Positions 9,869 to 17,660 of a DNA stretch of 44,891 nucleotides are shown one piece after another. Source of the DNA: Rubricoccaceae bacterium (GTDB lineage: Bacteria > Bacteroidota > Rhodothermia > Rhodothermales > Rubricoccaceae). The notes below the pieces were generated by a model. It was not told where the DNA came from. It saw only the letters and a program-made list of their open reading frames with translations, and searched no databases. The stretch is taken from assembly GCA_024639085.1 (NCBI GenBank), contig JAHEJB010000006.1, positions 1 to 44,891 of the forward strand, written 5' to 3'. The position numbers were made by a program, and so were the translations under genes. Positions within the stretch are counted from its first letter, which is position 1. Every line of letters starts with the position of its first letter.

Positions 9869-10533
9869 GCGATGGCTTTGACCAAGTTGCCGACTTCCTG
9901 TGGATCAACTTTCGCCTGTGTTGTTCGTGCGGCACTGTGGATTTCTCGTGCTCCCGTTCGATTGATGAGTTCGTCAACGTTGTGCGAGCGAACACCGCCA
10001 CCAGGGACGACAATTAGATCATCGCCTCCCTGCTGAACTAGTCGGGCCAACAGTTTTTCGCCTTCCATCGCCACCGACTTTCCGCCACTTGTAAGGACGC
10101 GAGCCACGCCGCAGCTCTTCAGCACGTCGAGAGCCACCAACGGATCGGCGACCAGATCGAAGGCTCGGTGGAACGTGACCGGCGTCGGAGTTCCGAGGTT
10201 CACAATGTCTCTCAACGCATCCTCGCTGATAACTCTATCCTTTGTAAGCGCGCCGAAAACGAGGCCATCTGCCCCGCTGGCAAGAAGCTCTCGAGCCTCC
10301 TGCTTCATTCTCTCAAGTTCATCTCTGAAAAAGACGAAATCGCCCGCTCGTTCACGAATCATGACAAACACGGGAACGTCGATACGCTCCTTTACGAACT
10401 CGAGATCCTCAACCGAAGGCGTCAATCCGCCCACATCGTAGTACCGGCAGAGTTCAATACGATGCGCTCCGGCCCGCGCAGCAACGACTGCGTCCTCCGG
10501 CGAAAAACAGGCAATCTCCAGCGTCGCCTTCAT
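9865..10533 (-). CDS. cutC: CutC family TIM-barrel protein
   Basis: A 222-residue cytoplasmic protein of the CutC family, annotated historically as copper homeostasis. The family signature is clear: EIACFSPEDAVVAARAGAHRIELC at the start, GGLTPS, PVFVMIRERAGDFVF, then FHRAFD and RVLTSGGK, ending with VPGGGVR and EIHSAA. It is slightly shorter than E. coli CutC (248). No signal peptide is present. It is translationally coupled to the asparaginase upstream (ATGA at 10530-10533) and to beta-mannosidase downstream. The biochemical role of the family is unsettled, and the glycan-catabolic context here suggests a sugar-related step and not copper handling; that is inference. Confidence 0.9.
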   Translation of the reverse strand: MKATLEIACFSPEDAVVAARAGAHRIELCRYYDVGGLTPSVEDLEFVKERIDVPVFVMIRERAGDFVFFRDELERMKQEARELLASGADGLVFGALTKDRVISEDALRDIVNLGTPTPVTFHRAFDLVADPLVALDVLKSCGVARVLTSGGKSVAMEGEKLLARLVQQGGDDLIVVPGGGVRSHNVDELINRTGAREIHSAARTTQAKVDPQEVGNLVKAIA

Positions 10534-11579
10534 CCGGGGATGTACGGTGCTTCGATGAGGTAGATGATTCCACCTTGCACGGCGCGGCTGTCTGTGATCT
10601 CACCTTTCACAGAGGGTTCTGGCTCGCTTTCCGGCAAGGCGACGACGTAGTTGAATCCTCGCTGGAGCGCGTAGCCACCAAAGTCGCCCTTCTGGTCGAT
10701 GGCAAGTAAGCCAGCCTGAATTTCGGTCGGATCCGTTGGTGTGTTGCGGTGAATGTGTTCAACGGCCTGTTGGCAGGCCTCCTGCGGTGAGAGCCCTCCG
10801 CGCATGCGCTCGACAATAGTGTGAGCCGCCGCCATGCGAATCATCTCCTCTCCGTGGCCAGTTGCTGTAGCTGCGCCAATCTGGCCATCCACATACAACC
10901 CTGCGCCGATAATCGGACTATCGCCAACGCGGCCTCGCAGCTTGTAGGCCCAACCGCTCGTTGTGCAAGCGCCTGAAAGGCGGTTCTCTGTATCAATGGC
11001 GATCATCCCACAGGTATCGTGGTTGTCCTCAGGCCAATCGCGGCGCTCGCTGTTGATGGTGGGACGGTAGCCATTGGCCTCGGTCCACTCGCGCCATTCT
11101 CTCTCAGATTGTTCGGTCAGCAGATTCGTTGCCGCAAAGCCTTGTTCGATCGCAAACTGGCGAGCTCCATCGCCAACGAGCATTACATGCGGTGTCTCTT
11201 CCATCACCTTGCGCGCGACGGATACGGGGTGAAGGATGTCCTCGATCGCGGCGACCGAACCACATCGAAAGCGCTCATCCATGATGCATGAATCGAGCGT
11301 TACGCGACCATCGCGATCGGGGTGACCTCCGAGGCCAACCGAACGGTCGTTGGGATCTGCTTCAGGGACGTGAACGCCTCGCTCGACAGCGTCCAGTGCA
11401 TATCCGTTGCCAATGAGCACGTCCCAGGCGGCTTCCAACGCTGCTTGATTGTTCCACGTCGCGATGGCTACGGGCCGAACACGCCGCCGCGACGCGGCTT
11501 TCGATGCGAGAGGAAGCGACGCCAGTGCTCCTGCGGCTGCCGTGCGTTTGAGGAATTCGCGGCGGGTGGGGTTGGGCAT
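10530..11579 (-). CDS. N4-(beta-N-acetylglucosaminyl)-L-asparaginase, Tat-exported
   Basis: A 349-residue Ntn-hydrolase (aspartylglucosaminidase) that cleaves the GlcNAc-Asn bond left after proteins and N-glycans are trimmed. The N-terminus RREFLKRTAAAGALASLPLA is a twin-arginine signal, indicating export in folded form. Autocleavage should occur at Asp188-Thr189 in HDTCGMIA, leaving Thr189 as the nucleophile. The substrate-binding stretch RVGDSPIIGAGLYVD and the TGHGEE segment are also present. The family's usual length is 300-345 residues. It is the first gene after a 118-base gap containing a REP-like palindrome, and its stop overlaps the CutC start. The Ile usual after the Thr in some homologues is Cys here, which is probably neutral. 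Confidence 0.93.
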   Translation of the reverse strand: MPNPTRREFLKRTAAAGALASLPLASKAASRRRVRPVAIATWNNQAALEAAWDVLIGNGYALDAVERGVHVPEADPNDRSVGLGGHPDRDGRVTLDSCIMDERFRCGSVAAIEDILHPVSVARKVMEETPHVMLVGDGARQFAIEQGFAATNLLTEQSEREWREWTEANGYRPTINSERRDWPEDNHDTCGMIAIDTENRLSGACTTSGWAYKLRGRVGDSPIIGAGLYVDGQIGAATATGHGEEMIRMAAAHTIVERMRGGLSPQEACQQAVEHIHRNTPTDPTEIQAGLLAIDQKGDFGGYALQRGFNYVVALPESEPEPSVKGEITDSRAVQGGIIYLIEAPYIPG

Positions 11580-11634
11580 GTTGTAAGGCGTGATGGTGGA
11601 GCAATATCTGACAGGAACGGAAGCAATCTATATA

Positions 11635-11662
11635 GTCACTCCCGCGAAGGCGGGGGCGGGTA
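11635..11662. repeat. REP-like palindrome, copy 2 (inverted)
   Basis: GTCACTCCCGC-GAAG-GCGGG (hairpin arms 11641-11645 and 11650-11654) followed by GGGCGGGTATGAC is the reverse-complement form of the element at 6985-7010. It lies between the ROK kinase stop (11698) and the asparaginase start (11579). It may act as an mRNA-stabilising or attenuating hairpin in the transcript. Confidence 0.7.
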
Positions 11663-11697
11663 TGACTTCTTAGGAGAGTCGTTCTGATTGTACGCTA

Positions 11698-12621
11698 TTA
11701 CGCTGTCTGCCAGATCAAACTCGCGGCCCCATGAATGGCTGCGTCACTTTCTACCAGACCCGACGGACGAATTGTGGTCTTGCCCCGATAGATGTTCAGG
11801 AGATTGGCCTCGAAGTGCTCTCGAACAGGTTTGAGAAGGATGTCTCCGGCTGCCGCGAGCCCACCAAAGAGGAATATGGCCTCTGGCTGTGTATAGGCCA
11901 CGCTGTTTGCGAGGGCAAGCCCGAGGACCTGCGCCGTGTGCTCAAAGGTCTCTAGCGCAGCCTGCTCACCCGCTGCCGCTCGGTCAAAAACTTCCCGCGA
12001 AGTAGTATTCGACGAGGCCTCCGGATTGAGTTCACGGTACGTAAGCAGGAGGCCCGTTGCTGACGCGTATTGCTCAAGACAACCACGTCTTCCACAACCA
12101 CAAAGTCTGCCGCTTGGTTGAACGATAACATGGCCAAGTTCGCCAGCCGCTCCATCATGCCCGTAAACGAGTTGACCGTCTACTACAAGTCCGCTTCCCA
12201 ATCCAGTGCCCAGCGTTATGAAGAGGAAGTCCTTCATCCCCTTCGCATCTCCGAAAAGCATTTCGCCCAGTGCCGCAGCGTTGGCATCGTTGGTGAGCAG
12301 GCATGGGACGCCGGTCGCCTCCGTCATCCAGTCGGCCAGCGGAACAACGCCTTTCCATTCCAGATTTGGCGCGTGCTCAATCGAGCCCCGGTAGTAGTTG
12401 CCGTTCGGCGCGCCGATGCCTACTCCAAGGAGGCTGTTGCCTTCAACCAACCTCTGGATTCTCCCAGCGAGATCCTCAACCAATGATTGAGGTTCAGGAT
12501 AGGCGGCGGTTTTCAGGATGAGCCGGTTAAGGATTGCGCCTTCTGCATCAACCAGTCCGACCTTGATGTTCGTACCGCCGATGTCGATGCCTACGGCGAC
12601 ATCTGTGGATTCAGCCACCAT
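11698..12621 (-). CDS. ROK family sugar kinase
   Basis: A 307-residue cytoplasmic ATP-dependent sugar kinase of the ROK family. The phosphate-binding loop is DIGGTNIK (residues 13-20); the catalytic base is probably Asp112 in LLTNDANAAALGE; GTGLGSG follows at 138-144. The sugar-contacting Glu161 and His164 (GELGHVIV) and the zinc-site cysteines 174, 176 and 181 (CGCGRRGC) are all intact. ROK kinases act on glucose, GlcNAc, ManNAc or mannose, and sequence alone does not separate these. The neighbouring symporter and GlcNAc-releasing enzymes make GlcNAc, or mannose, the likely substrate. The start overlaps the symporter's 3' end by 11 bases, so the two are co-transcribed. Confidence 0.92.
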   Translation of the reverse strand: MVAESTDVAVGIDIGGTNIKVGLVDAEGAILNRLILKTAAYPEPQSLVEDLAGRIQRLVEGNSLLGVGIGAPNGNYYRGSIEHAPNLEWKGVVPLADWMTEATGVPCLLTNDANAAALGEMLFGDAKGMKDFLFITLGTGLGSGLVVDGQLVYGHDGAAGELGHVIVQPSGRLCGCGRRGCLEQYASATGLLLTYRELNPEASSNTTSREVFDRAAAGEQAALETFEHTAQVLGLALANSVAYTQPEAIFLFGGLAAAGDILLKPVREHFEANLLNIYRGKTTIRPSGLVESDAAIHGAASLIWQTA

Positions 12622-14005
12622 ACTCCACCTCCTGCTTCATCAGCACGCGCCCAACCAGTACACCGTAAACGCTGAGATAGATAAAGCCGACGAGTGGCAC
12701 GATGTACGACGTATGGATGCTCAGGCTGTCGGAGATTATTCCTTGAAGGGGCGGGATAAGCGCACCGCCCAGGATCATCATGACGAGCAGCGATGAACCC
12801 TGGTTGGTGAACTTTCCAAGCCCAGCGATGCTGAGCGCAAAGATGCACGGCCACATGATCGAACAGAAGAGTCCACCGGCAACGAAGCTGTAGAGGGCCA
12901 GCCGGCCATCGACCATCAAGCCGAACAACATCAGCGCAGCTCCTGCGCCGCCGAATAGCATCATCGTACGCGCCGGTTTCTCCTGCGCGAGGAAAAAGCC
13001 AACGATGAGCAACAGCACGGCTGGAGCGTAGATGATCAAATCGTCCATCGGACTGCCTTTGATGGCGTTTACCGTCAACACTACGCCGAATGCAAGGAGT
13101 GGAACCACTACAGTCGCCACGTTCCTCGCCGTGCCTTTCAGGTTGAAAACCGTAACCGCCGCGGCCCATCGGCCGATCATGAGCCCGCCCCAGTAGAGCG
13201 AAATGAAGTGCGACGTGCGCTCGGCCGGGAGTCCAAGGATCTCGGGCTGACGCATCAGCTCCGGCAGGTTGCTCTGGATGGTCACTTCCGTGCCTACATA
13301 CACGAAAATTGCCAGCATTCCGAGTAACAACTGTGGGTAGCGGAGCGCGCCGAGGCTGCGTTCCTTCGGTGCCTCAACCGTTATGGGCGGGAGCTTGGAG
13401 GCTCCCATCAGCAGCGCAAACAGCACGAACGCCACCGCCAATCCGATGTAGGGGGCTTTGACCGTGTCGAGCGAAGTCTGAACCGTTTCGGTCTCAATCG
13501 TTCCGAAAATGGCAAAGCCTACGACCAGTGGGCCGATGGTGGTACCGAAGGAGTTGACGCCTTGTGCGAAGCTGGCACGGTATGCGCCGGTTGCCGGATC
13601 CCCGAGCGCGATTACGTAGGGATTTGCTACGATCTGCTGGAGCGCAAAACCGAGGCCGATGACGAACAGGGCCGTCAGCATCAGCGCAAAGGACTGTTCC
13701 GAAGCCGCGGGCACCATTCCCGCCGCGCCAATGGCGGAGATCAACAAACCAAGTACAAGGCCCTTTTTGTAACCAATCTTGTTGAGAGGATCCCCCACCC
13801 CCAGCGAAACCAGGAAATACAAAAGCGATCCAACGAAGTAAGCCGCATAGAACGCGAAATCCACCAGCTGCGACTGCGCCTGGGTCAGCGAGAAGTACTG
13901 CTTGAACAGTGGAATGAGAATCGTATTCGATGCCGCAACAAATCCCCAGAAGAAGAAAACTGAGATGAGCGTGTAGAGCGCCGAGCGGCGATAGGACTGC
14001 GTCAT
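12611..14005 (-). CDS. FHS-family sugar:H+ symporter (NagP/GluP-like)
   Basis: A 464-residue major-facilitator sugar importer with about 12 transmembrane helices, of the fucose-galactose-hexose (FHS) type that includes FucP, GluP and the GlcNAc permease NagP. Family text is visible in FFFWGFVAASNTILIPLFK, then the FVGSLLYFLVSLGVGD and GYKKGL loop, ALQQIVANPYVIALG, and FAQGVNSFGTTIGP. The frame is open to a TTG at 14032, but I choose the ATG at 14005 because a TAnnTTTG promoter element on the minus strand at 14037-14030 covers that upstream start. It is the first gene of the glycan unit. Context (AGA, GH20, ROK kinase) favours GlcNAc as substrate, with mannose or other hexoses possible. Confidence 0.9.
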   Translation of the reverse strand: MTQSYRRSALYTLISVFFFWGFVAASNTILIPLFKQYFSLTQAQSQLVDFAFYAAYFVGSLLYFLVSLGVGDPLNKIGYKKGLVLGLLISAIGAAGMVPAASEQSFALMLTALFVIGLGFALQQIVANPYVIALGDPATGAYRASFAQGVNSFGTTIGPLVVGFAIFGTIETETVQTSLDTVKAPYIGLAVAFVLFALLMGASKLPPITVEAPKERSLGALRYPQLLLGMLAIFVYVGTEVTIQSNLPELMRQPEILGLPAERTSHFISLYWGGLMIGRWAAAVTVFNLKGTARNVATVVVPLLAFGVVLTVNAIKGSPMDDLIIYAPAVLLLIVGFFLAQEKPARTMMLFGGAGAALMLFGLMVDGRLALYSFVAGGLFCSIMWPCIFALSIAGLGKFTNQGSSLLVMMILGGALIPPLQGIISDSLSIHTSYIVPLVGFIYLSVYGVLVGRVLMKQEVEYGG

Positions 14006-14029
14006 GCAGGTGTCAGATTTTGGGTCCAC

Positions 14030-14037
14030 CAAATGTA
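14030..14037 (-). promoter_or_regulatory. Bacteroidota-type -7 element before the sugar symporter
   Basis: The minus strand reads TACATTTG, an exact match to TAnnTTTG. It lies 25 bases upstream of the symporter ATG at 14005. No TTG is found at the 21-base spacing seen at the other promoters, so the upstream half is weak or absent. It would drive the whole glycan unit. Confidence 0.4.
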
Positions 14038-14115
14038 GTGGCGATTCATTGAATGCCCTCGTGGGAGTACAGAAGAACCTCGTAGATTCGTCCGGTCATT
14101 AATTTCGTTTGGAAT

Positions 14116-15369
14116 TTGCAGTATTTCGTACGCACGGTTTTCTTCACGACTCTTCTCGTGCTTGCAGCGCGGTTGGGGGTCGCCCAGAATGCACCGACGG
14201 CTTTTGTAGACTGCAATACACGCGGTTGCGACAGCGACTATTTCCAGACAGAGGTCGCTTTTGTTCAGCATGTCCGCGACAGGACGGCCGCTGATCTCTA
14301 CGTACTTGTCACGTCTGAGTCGACAGGCGGTGGAGGTAGCCTCTACACCCTTTTTTTCGAAGGCCAGGGGACTTTTGCAGGTCGCCTGGATACATTGACC
14401 GCGAATGTCGCAGAGTCCTCATCGCACGATGAGCGCCGGAGTGTTCTTGCTCGGAGGGTAGCTCTTGGCTTTGCTGGCCTGGCTGCCAAATCATCCTTGG
14501 CCGACCGCCTCCTTATCACAACTGATGGGTCTACCACGACTCTCGAAGACGGGAACGACAGGCAAGCATCGGATCCCTGGAACAACTGGGTTTTTCGGAT
14601 TCGGGGCAGTGGTTTTTTCAATGGACAGCAGAGTACGCGATCCGCCAACGTTTTCGGAAACCTTTCCGCCGAGCGCGTTACGGATGCCCTCAAACTCTCG
14701 TTTCGCGTTTTTGGCGACTACAACCGCAGTGAATTCGAGATCGACGACACGACGAATGTGACGAGTACCTCTAGTGGCTACGGCGGCAACATCCTCGCCG
14801 TCAGGAGCCTGTCGGATCACTGGTCGGTTGGTGTACAGGGTTTCGCCGAGTCCTCTTCGTTTGAGAACTACGACTTTCGCGTACGTGCGGGGCCGGCGGT
14901 TGAATACAGTCTGCTCCCGTACCAAGAGTCCACGCGGCGCAGCCTTCGGCTTCTTTACTTCGCCGGACTCGAAGTAGCCGATTATGCGGAAGAGACGATT
15001 TTCGGGAAAACTGAGGAAATACAACCCCGACATAGCCTTACCACTACGGTGGAACTGGAGCAGCCGTGGGGTTCTGTGGATGTCTCGCTCGACCTCTCGC
15101 AGTACCTCGCTCAACCCGACAAACATCGCGTTCGGATAGGAGGCGGGCTCAATCTCCGTCTTGTGCGTGGCCTTTCGCTCAACCTCCACGGCAGCTACTC
15201 GCGCGTTCGCGACCAACTGGCACTTCCAGCCACTGGAGCAACACCAGAGGAAATCCTGACGCAGCAGCGTGCGCTCTCCACGTCCTACAATTACTTCGCG
15301 TCTCTTGGTTTGACGTATAGCTTTGGTTCGATTTTTAACCCTGTGGTTAATCCACGTTTCGATAACTGA
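14116..15369 (+). CDS. Predicted outer-membrane barrel protein, unnamed family
   Basis: A 417-residue exported protein. The signal is residues 1-24 (MQYFVRTVFFTTLLVLAARLGVAQ), starting at a TTG because no ATG occurs in frame before the signal. Residues about 30-130 form a distinctive N-terminal region (FVDCNTRGCDSDYFQTEVAF, VRDRTAADLYVLVTSESTGGGG, DERRSVLARRVALGF). Residues about 150-417 alternate polar and aromatic residues in many strands (DALKLSFRVFGDYN, SYNYFASLGLTYSFG), as in an outer-membrane beta-barrel; the end, VVNPRFDN, is not the classical terminal Phe. I recall similar unnamed proteins in Bacteroidota-related phyla. It lies between the two glycan units and points towards GH20, so it could be an outer-membrane channel for them, but nothing proves that. 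Confidence 0.72.
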   Translation: MQYFVRTVFFTTLLVLAARLGVAQNAPTAFVDCNTRGCDSDYFQTEVAFVQHVRDRTAADLYVLVTSESTGGGGSLYTLFFEGQGTFAGRLDTLTANVAESSSHDERRSVLARRVALGFAGLAAKSSLADRLLITTDGSTTTLEDGNDRQASDPWNNWVFRIRGSGFFNGQQSTRSANVFGNLSAERVTDALKLSFRVFGDYNRSEFEIDDTTNVTSTSSGYGGNILAVRSLSDHWSVGVQGFAESSSFENYDFRVRAGPAVEYSLLPYQESTRRSLRLLYFAGLEVADYAEETIFGKTEEIQPRHSLTTTVELEQPWGSVDVSLDLSQYLAQPDKHRVRIGGGLNLRLVRGLSLNLHGSYSRVRDQLALPATGATPEEILTQQRALSTSYNYFASLGLTYSFGSIFNPVVNPRFDN

Positions 15370-15395
15370 GTCTCGCCAAGCGTAACACCGGCAGG

Positions 15396-17660
15396 CTACC
15401 GAACGACGATCTCGTCTGCGAACAGCCATGCCGCGTGGCCCGCGCCGGGGTGATCATCAGGTAGTTGGTCCTGCCGGGCGGTGATGCGGATGTAGCGAAC
15501 TACCTCTCTGTACCTACCATTTCCCCACTGAACTCTGTTCTCTCGTGAGACGTCTTCACCGTTGACCCAATAACTGATTCGCCCGACTGGCTTTGAAGCT
15601 GGTTGCCAGTTTTGTCCGTCACGCGAAACTTCGACGATGACGGTATCGGGCGGCGCGATCCACGCCCTGAGGTTCCGCAGAAAGGTTGTTGATATAAGCT
15701 CAACCTCACGTTCCTCCCCGAGATCAATAGTCGCCACCATATCGTGCTCCCACCAGCCTTGCGAGAGTCCATCGCGGTGGTCGGCGGAGCCGAGAAGGCC
15801 GTCGGTGAGCGCGGAAGGGCTCGGACCGGGGTAGCGGCTATCAGGTGGATGCTGTAAGGTGATGGACTTACCGCGTGCAAGATGATCGACAACGGAGAAC
15901 TCGCGTCGGATGGGCAGCGGCTCATCGTCGGCGAAAACGCCTAGAACGATCTGGTCACCCTCAACAAAAGACGTTGAATCCGTGACGAGCGGCGATGCTG
16001 TCGTTGGTGACGTACTATCCGTCGTATAGCGAACGTCCAGGCCATCGACCGAGGTCTCGACGCGGACGCGAGGCTCTCCAGACTCCGCATCCGTCCCCAC
16101 GTTCAGGCGGACAACGTCGCTGTCTTCCGGCCCGATTCGGACACCCATTGCTCGAAGGCGCGGGTAGGCATTGTTTTCCAGCCGGGACTTGAAGTCGTCA
16201 AAGTCGCCGCTGCCCGACCAAAGGACTTCTGCCATCGCCAGCAACCTCGGGAATGCTTGCAAATCGAAATTGGCCTCGGTGATGTATTCGCTCCAGAGAT
16301 TGGCTTCGCCGCCGAGCACATGCCGTGCCTCTTCCTCAGAAAGCCCCAGCGCTGGATCGAATGAATAGACCTGCTCCAGCGAAAGCGCAGCCGGACTGTA
16401 ATCGAAGTAGGCGTGGCTCGTGGGCGATACGATCACGTCGTGCCCTTCGCGGATGGCTTCGCGTACCGTGTCCTGGTCGCGCCAGACTTGAACGACGGAG
16501 CCTGGTACACCGCCGCCATCGAGAATCTCATCCCAGCCAATGAGCGTCTTGCCTCGGCTCGCGAGATGCTCGCCAATACGCTGGATAAACCATGCCTGCA
16601 AACCGTCTTCGTCGCCGAGGCCCTCTCGCTCAATGATCTCCTGACAGGGAGAGCAGTCGCGCCAGCGATCTTTCGGCACTTCGTCCCCGCCGATGTGAAT
16701 GTACGGCGACGGAAACAACTCGGCGACTTCATCCAAAACGTTCTCAAGGAAGGTGAAGGTGTCCGGCTTGCCCGCACAAAAGATGTCCGGGAAGACGCCC
16801 CAGTCGTTAGGGACTTCCTTCGGCGGATCCGAACAAGCCAGCTCCGGATAGGCCACGAGCGCCGCCGTCGCATGGCCGGGCATTTCGATTTCCGGGACGA
16901 CCATCACGCCTCGAACGCGGGCGTATTCGATGATCTCTAGGACTTCGTCCTTCGTGTAAGACCCACCATAGCGCGAACCATCTGGTTCGGTCCGCCAAGC
17001 CCCGACTTCCGTCAGACGCGGGTATTGGTCAATTTCCAGCCGCCACGCCTGGTCTTCCGTGAGATGCCAGTGCAGCACGTTCATCTTGAGCCGCGACAGC
17101 AGATCGATGTACCGTTTGACGAACTCGACCGAGAAGAAGTGGCGGCTGACATCCATAAGGCTGCCGCGCCAAGCGTAGCGTGGTTTATCGCGGATTTCGA
17201 CGGCCGGAATCCACCATGAATCTCTTTGCTCACCGGTGCGGTCCTCAAACGCGGACGGAAGGAGTTGGCGGAGGGTTTGGATGCCCCAGAGCAGACCTCC
17301 CGGTCCCGCCCCCTTAATTCGGATCTCGGCGGGTGACACGATGAGTTCGAACGCCTCGGGATTGTCATTCACTAGCCCCGTCGATAGCACGATTGACGAA
17401 TCCATAGGCACACCCGTCCAGATGGATGTGGCGAATCCTGTACGCGTGTTGATCAATTCACCCAAATACGCTGCGATATCCAGAACAGGTAGAATTGGCT
17501 CAATCGCTATCTGAGTTGATTCTCGAAGCTCGAATGCACCTTCCCCAACCCGTAGATCATGGGGACGTGGAACAAGATCGACGGATGAGATCTCCTGAGC
17601 GAACGCGGTTGCAGGAACTATGCAAATCAATCCTATCAGGGCCCACCAAGCGCTCCTCAT
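15396..17660 (-). CDS. GH20 exported beta-N-acetylhexosaminidase
   Basis: A 754-residue exo-beta-N-acetylhexosaminidase that releases terminal GlcNAc or GalNAc through substrate-assisted catalysis. The start is the ATG at 17660, which overlaps the dipeptidase stop (ATGA) and begins a clean Sec signal, MRSAWWALIGLICIVPATAFA; an upstream in-frame GTG would bury that signal. A GH20b-like domain (about 25-150) precedes the barrel, which opens DKPRYAWRGSLMDVSRHF and carries the catalytic pair Asp326-Glu327 in HIGGDEVPK. The C-terminus (about 520-754) has a chitobiase-like small domain and an F5/8-type C domain, matching the end of the GH92 enzyme. It is convergent with the barrel gene at 26 bases. 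Confidence 0.93.
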   Translation of the reverse strand: MRSAWWALIGLICIVPATAFAQEISSVDLVPRPHDLRVGEGAFELRESTQIAIEPILPVLDIAAYLGELINTRTGFATSIWTGVPMDSSIVLSTGLVNDNPEAFELIVSPAEIRIKGAGPGGLLWGIQTLRQLLPSAFEDRTGEQRDSWWIPAVEIRDKPRYAWRGSLMDVSRHFFSVEFVKRYIDLLSRLKMNVLHWHLTEDQAWRLEIDQYPRLTEVGAWRTEPDGSRYGGSYTKDEVLEIIEYARVRGVMVVPEIEMPGHATAALVAYPELACSDPPKEVPNDWGVFPDIFCAGKPDTFTFLENVLDEVAELFPSPYIHIGGDEVPKDRWRDCSPCQEIIEREGLGDEDGLQAWFIQRIGEHLASRGKTLIGWDEILDGGGVPGSVVQVWRDQDTVREAIREGHDVIVSPTSHAYFDYSPAALSLEQVYSFDPALGLSEEEARHVLGGEANLWSEYITEANFDLQAFPRLLAMAEVLWSGSGDFDDFKSRLENNAYPRLRAMGVRIGPEDSDVVRLNVGTDAESGEPRVRVETSVDGLDVRYTTDSTSPTTASPLVTDSTSFVEGDQIVLGVFADDEPLPIRREFSVVDHLARGKSITLQHPPDSRYPGPSPSALTDGLLGSADHRDGLSQGWWEHDMVATIDLGEEREVELISTTFLRNLRAWIAPPDTVIVEVSRDGQNWQPASKPVGRISYWVNGEDVSRENRVQWGNGRYREVVRYIRITARQDQLPDDHPGAGHAAWLFADEIVVR

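Noticed and set aside
12591-13169. 192-codon minus-strand frame inside the symporter gene
   Set aside because: It overlaps transmembrane-coding sequence of a clear FHS transporter in another frame.
14491-15429. 312-codon open frame antisense to the barrel gene
   Set aside because: It lies wholly over the strand pattern and signal-bearing gene on the plus strand, is rich in Arg and lacks any domain; it is a shadow of that gene.
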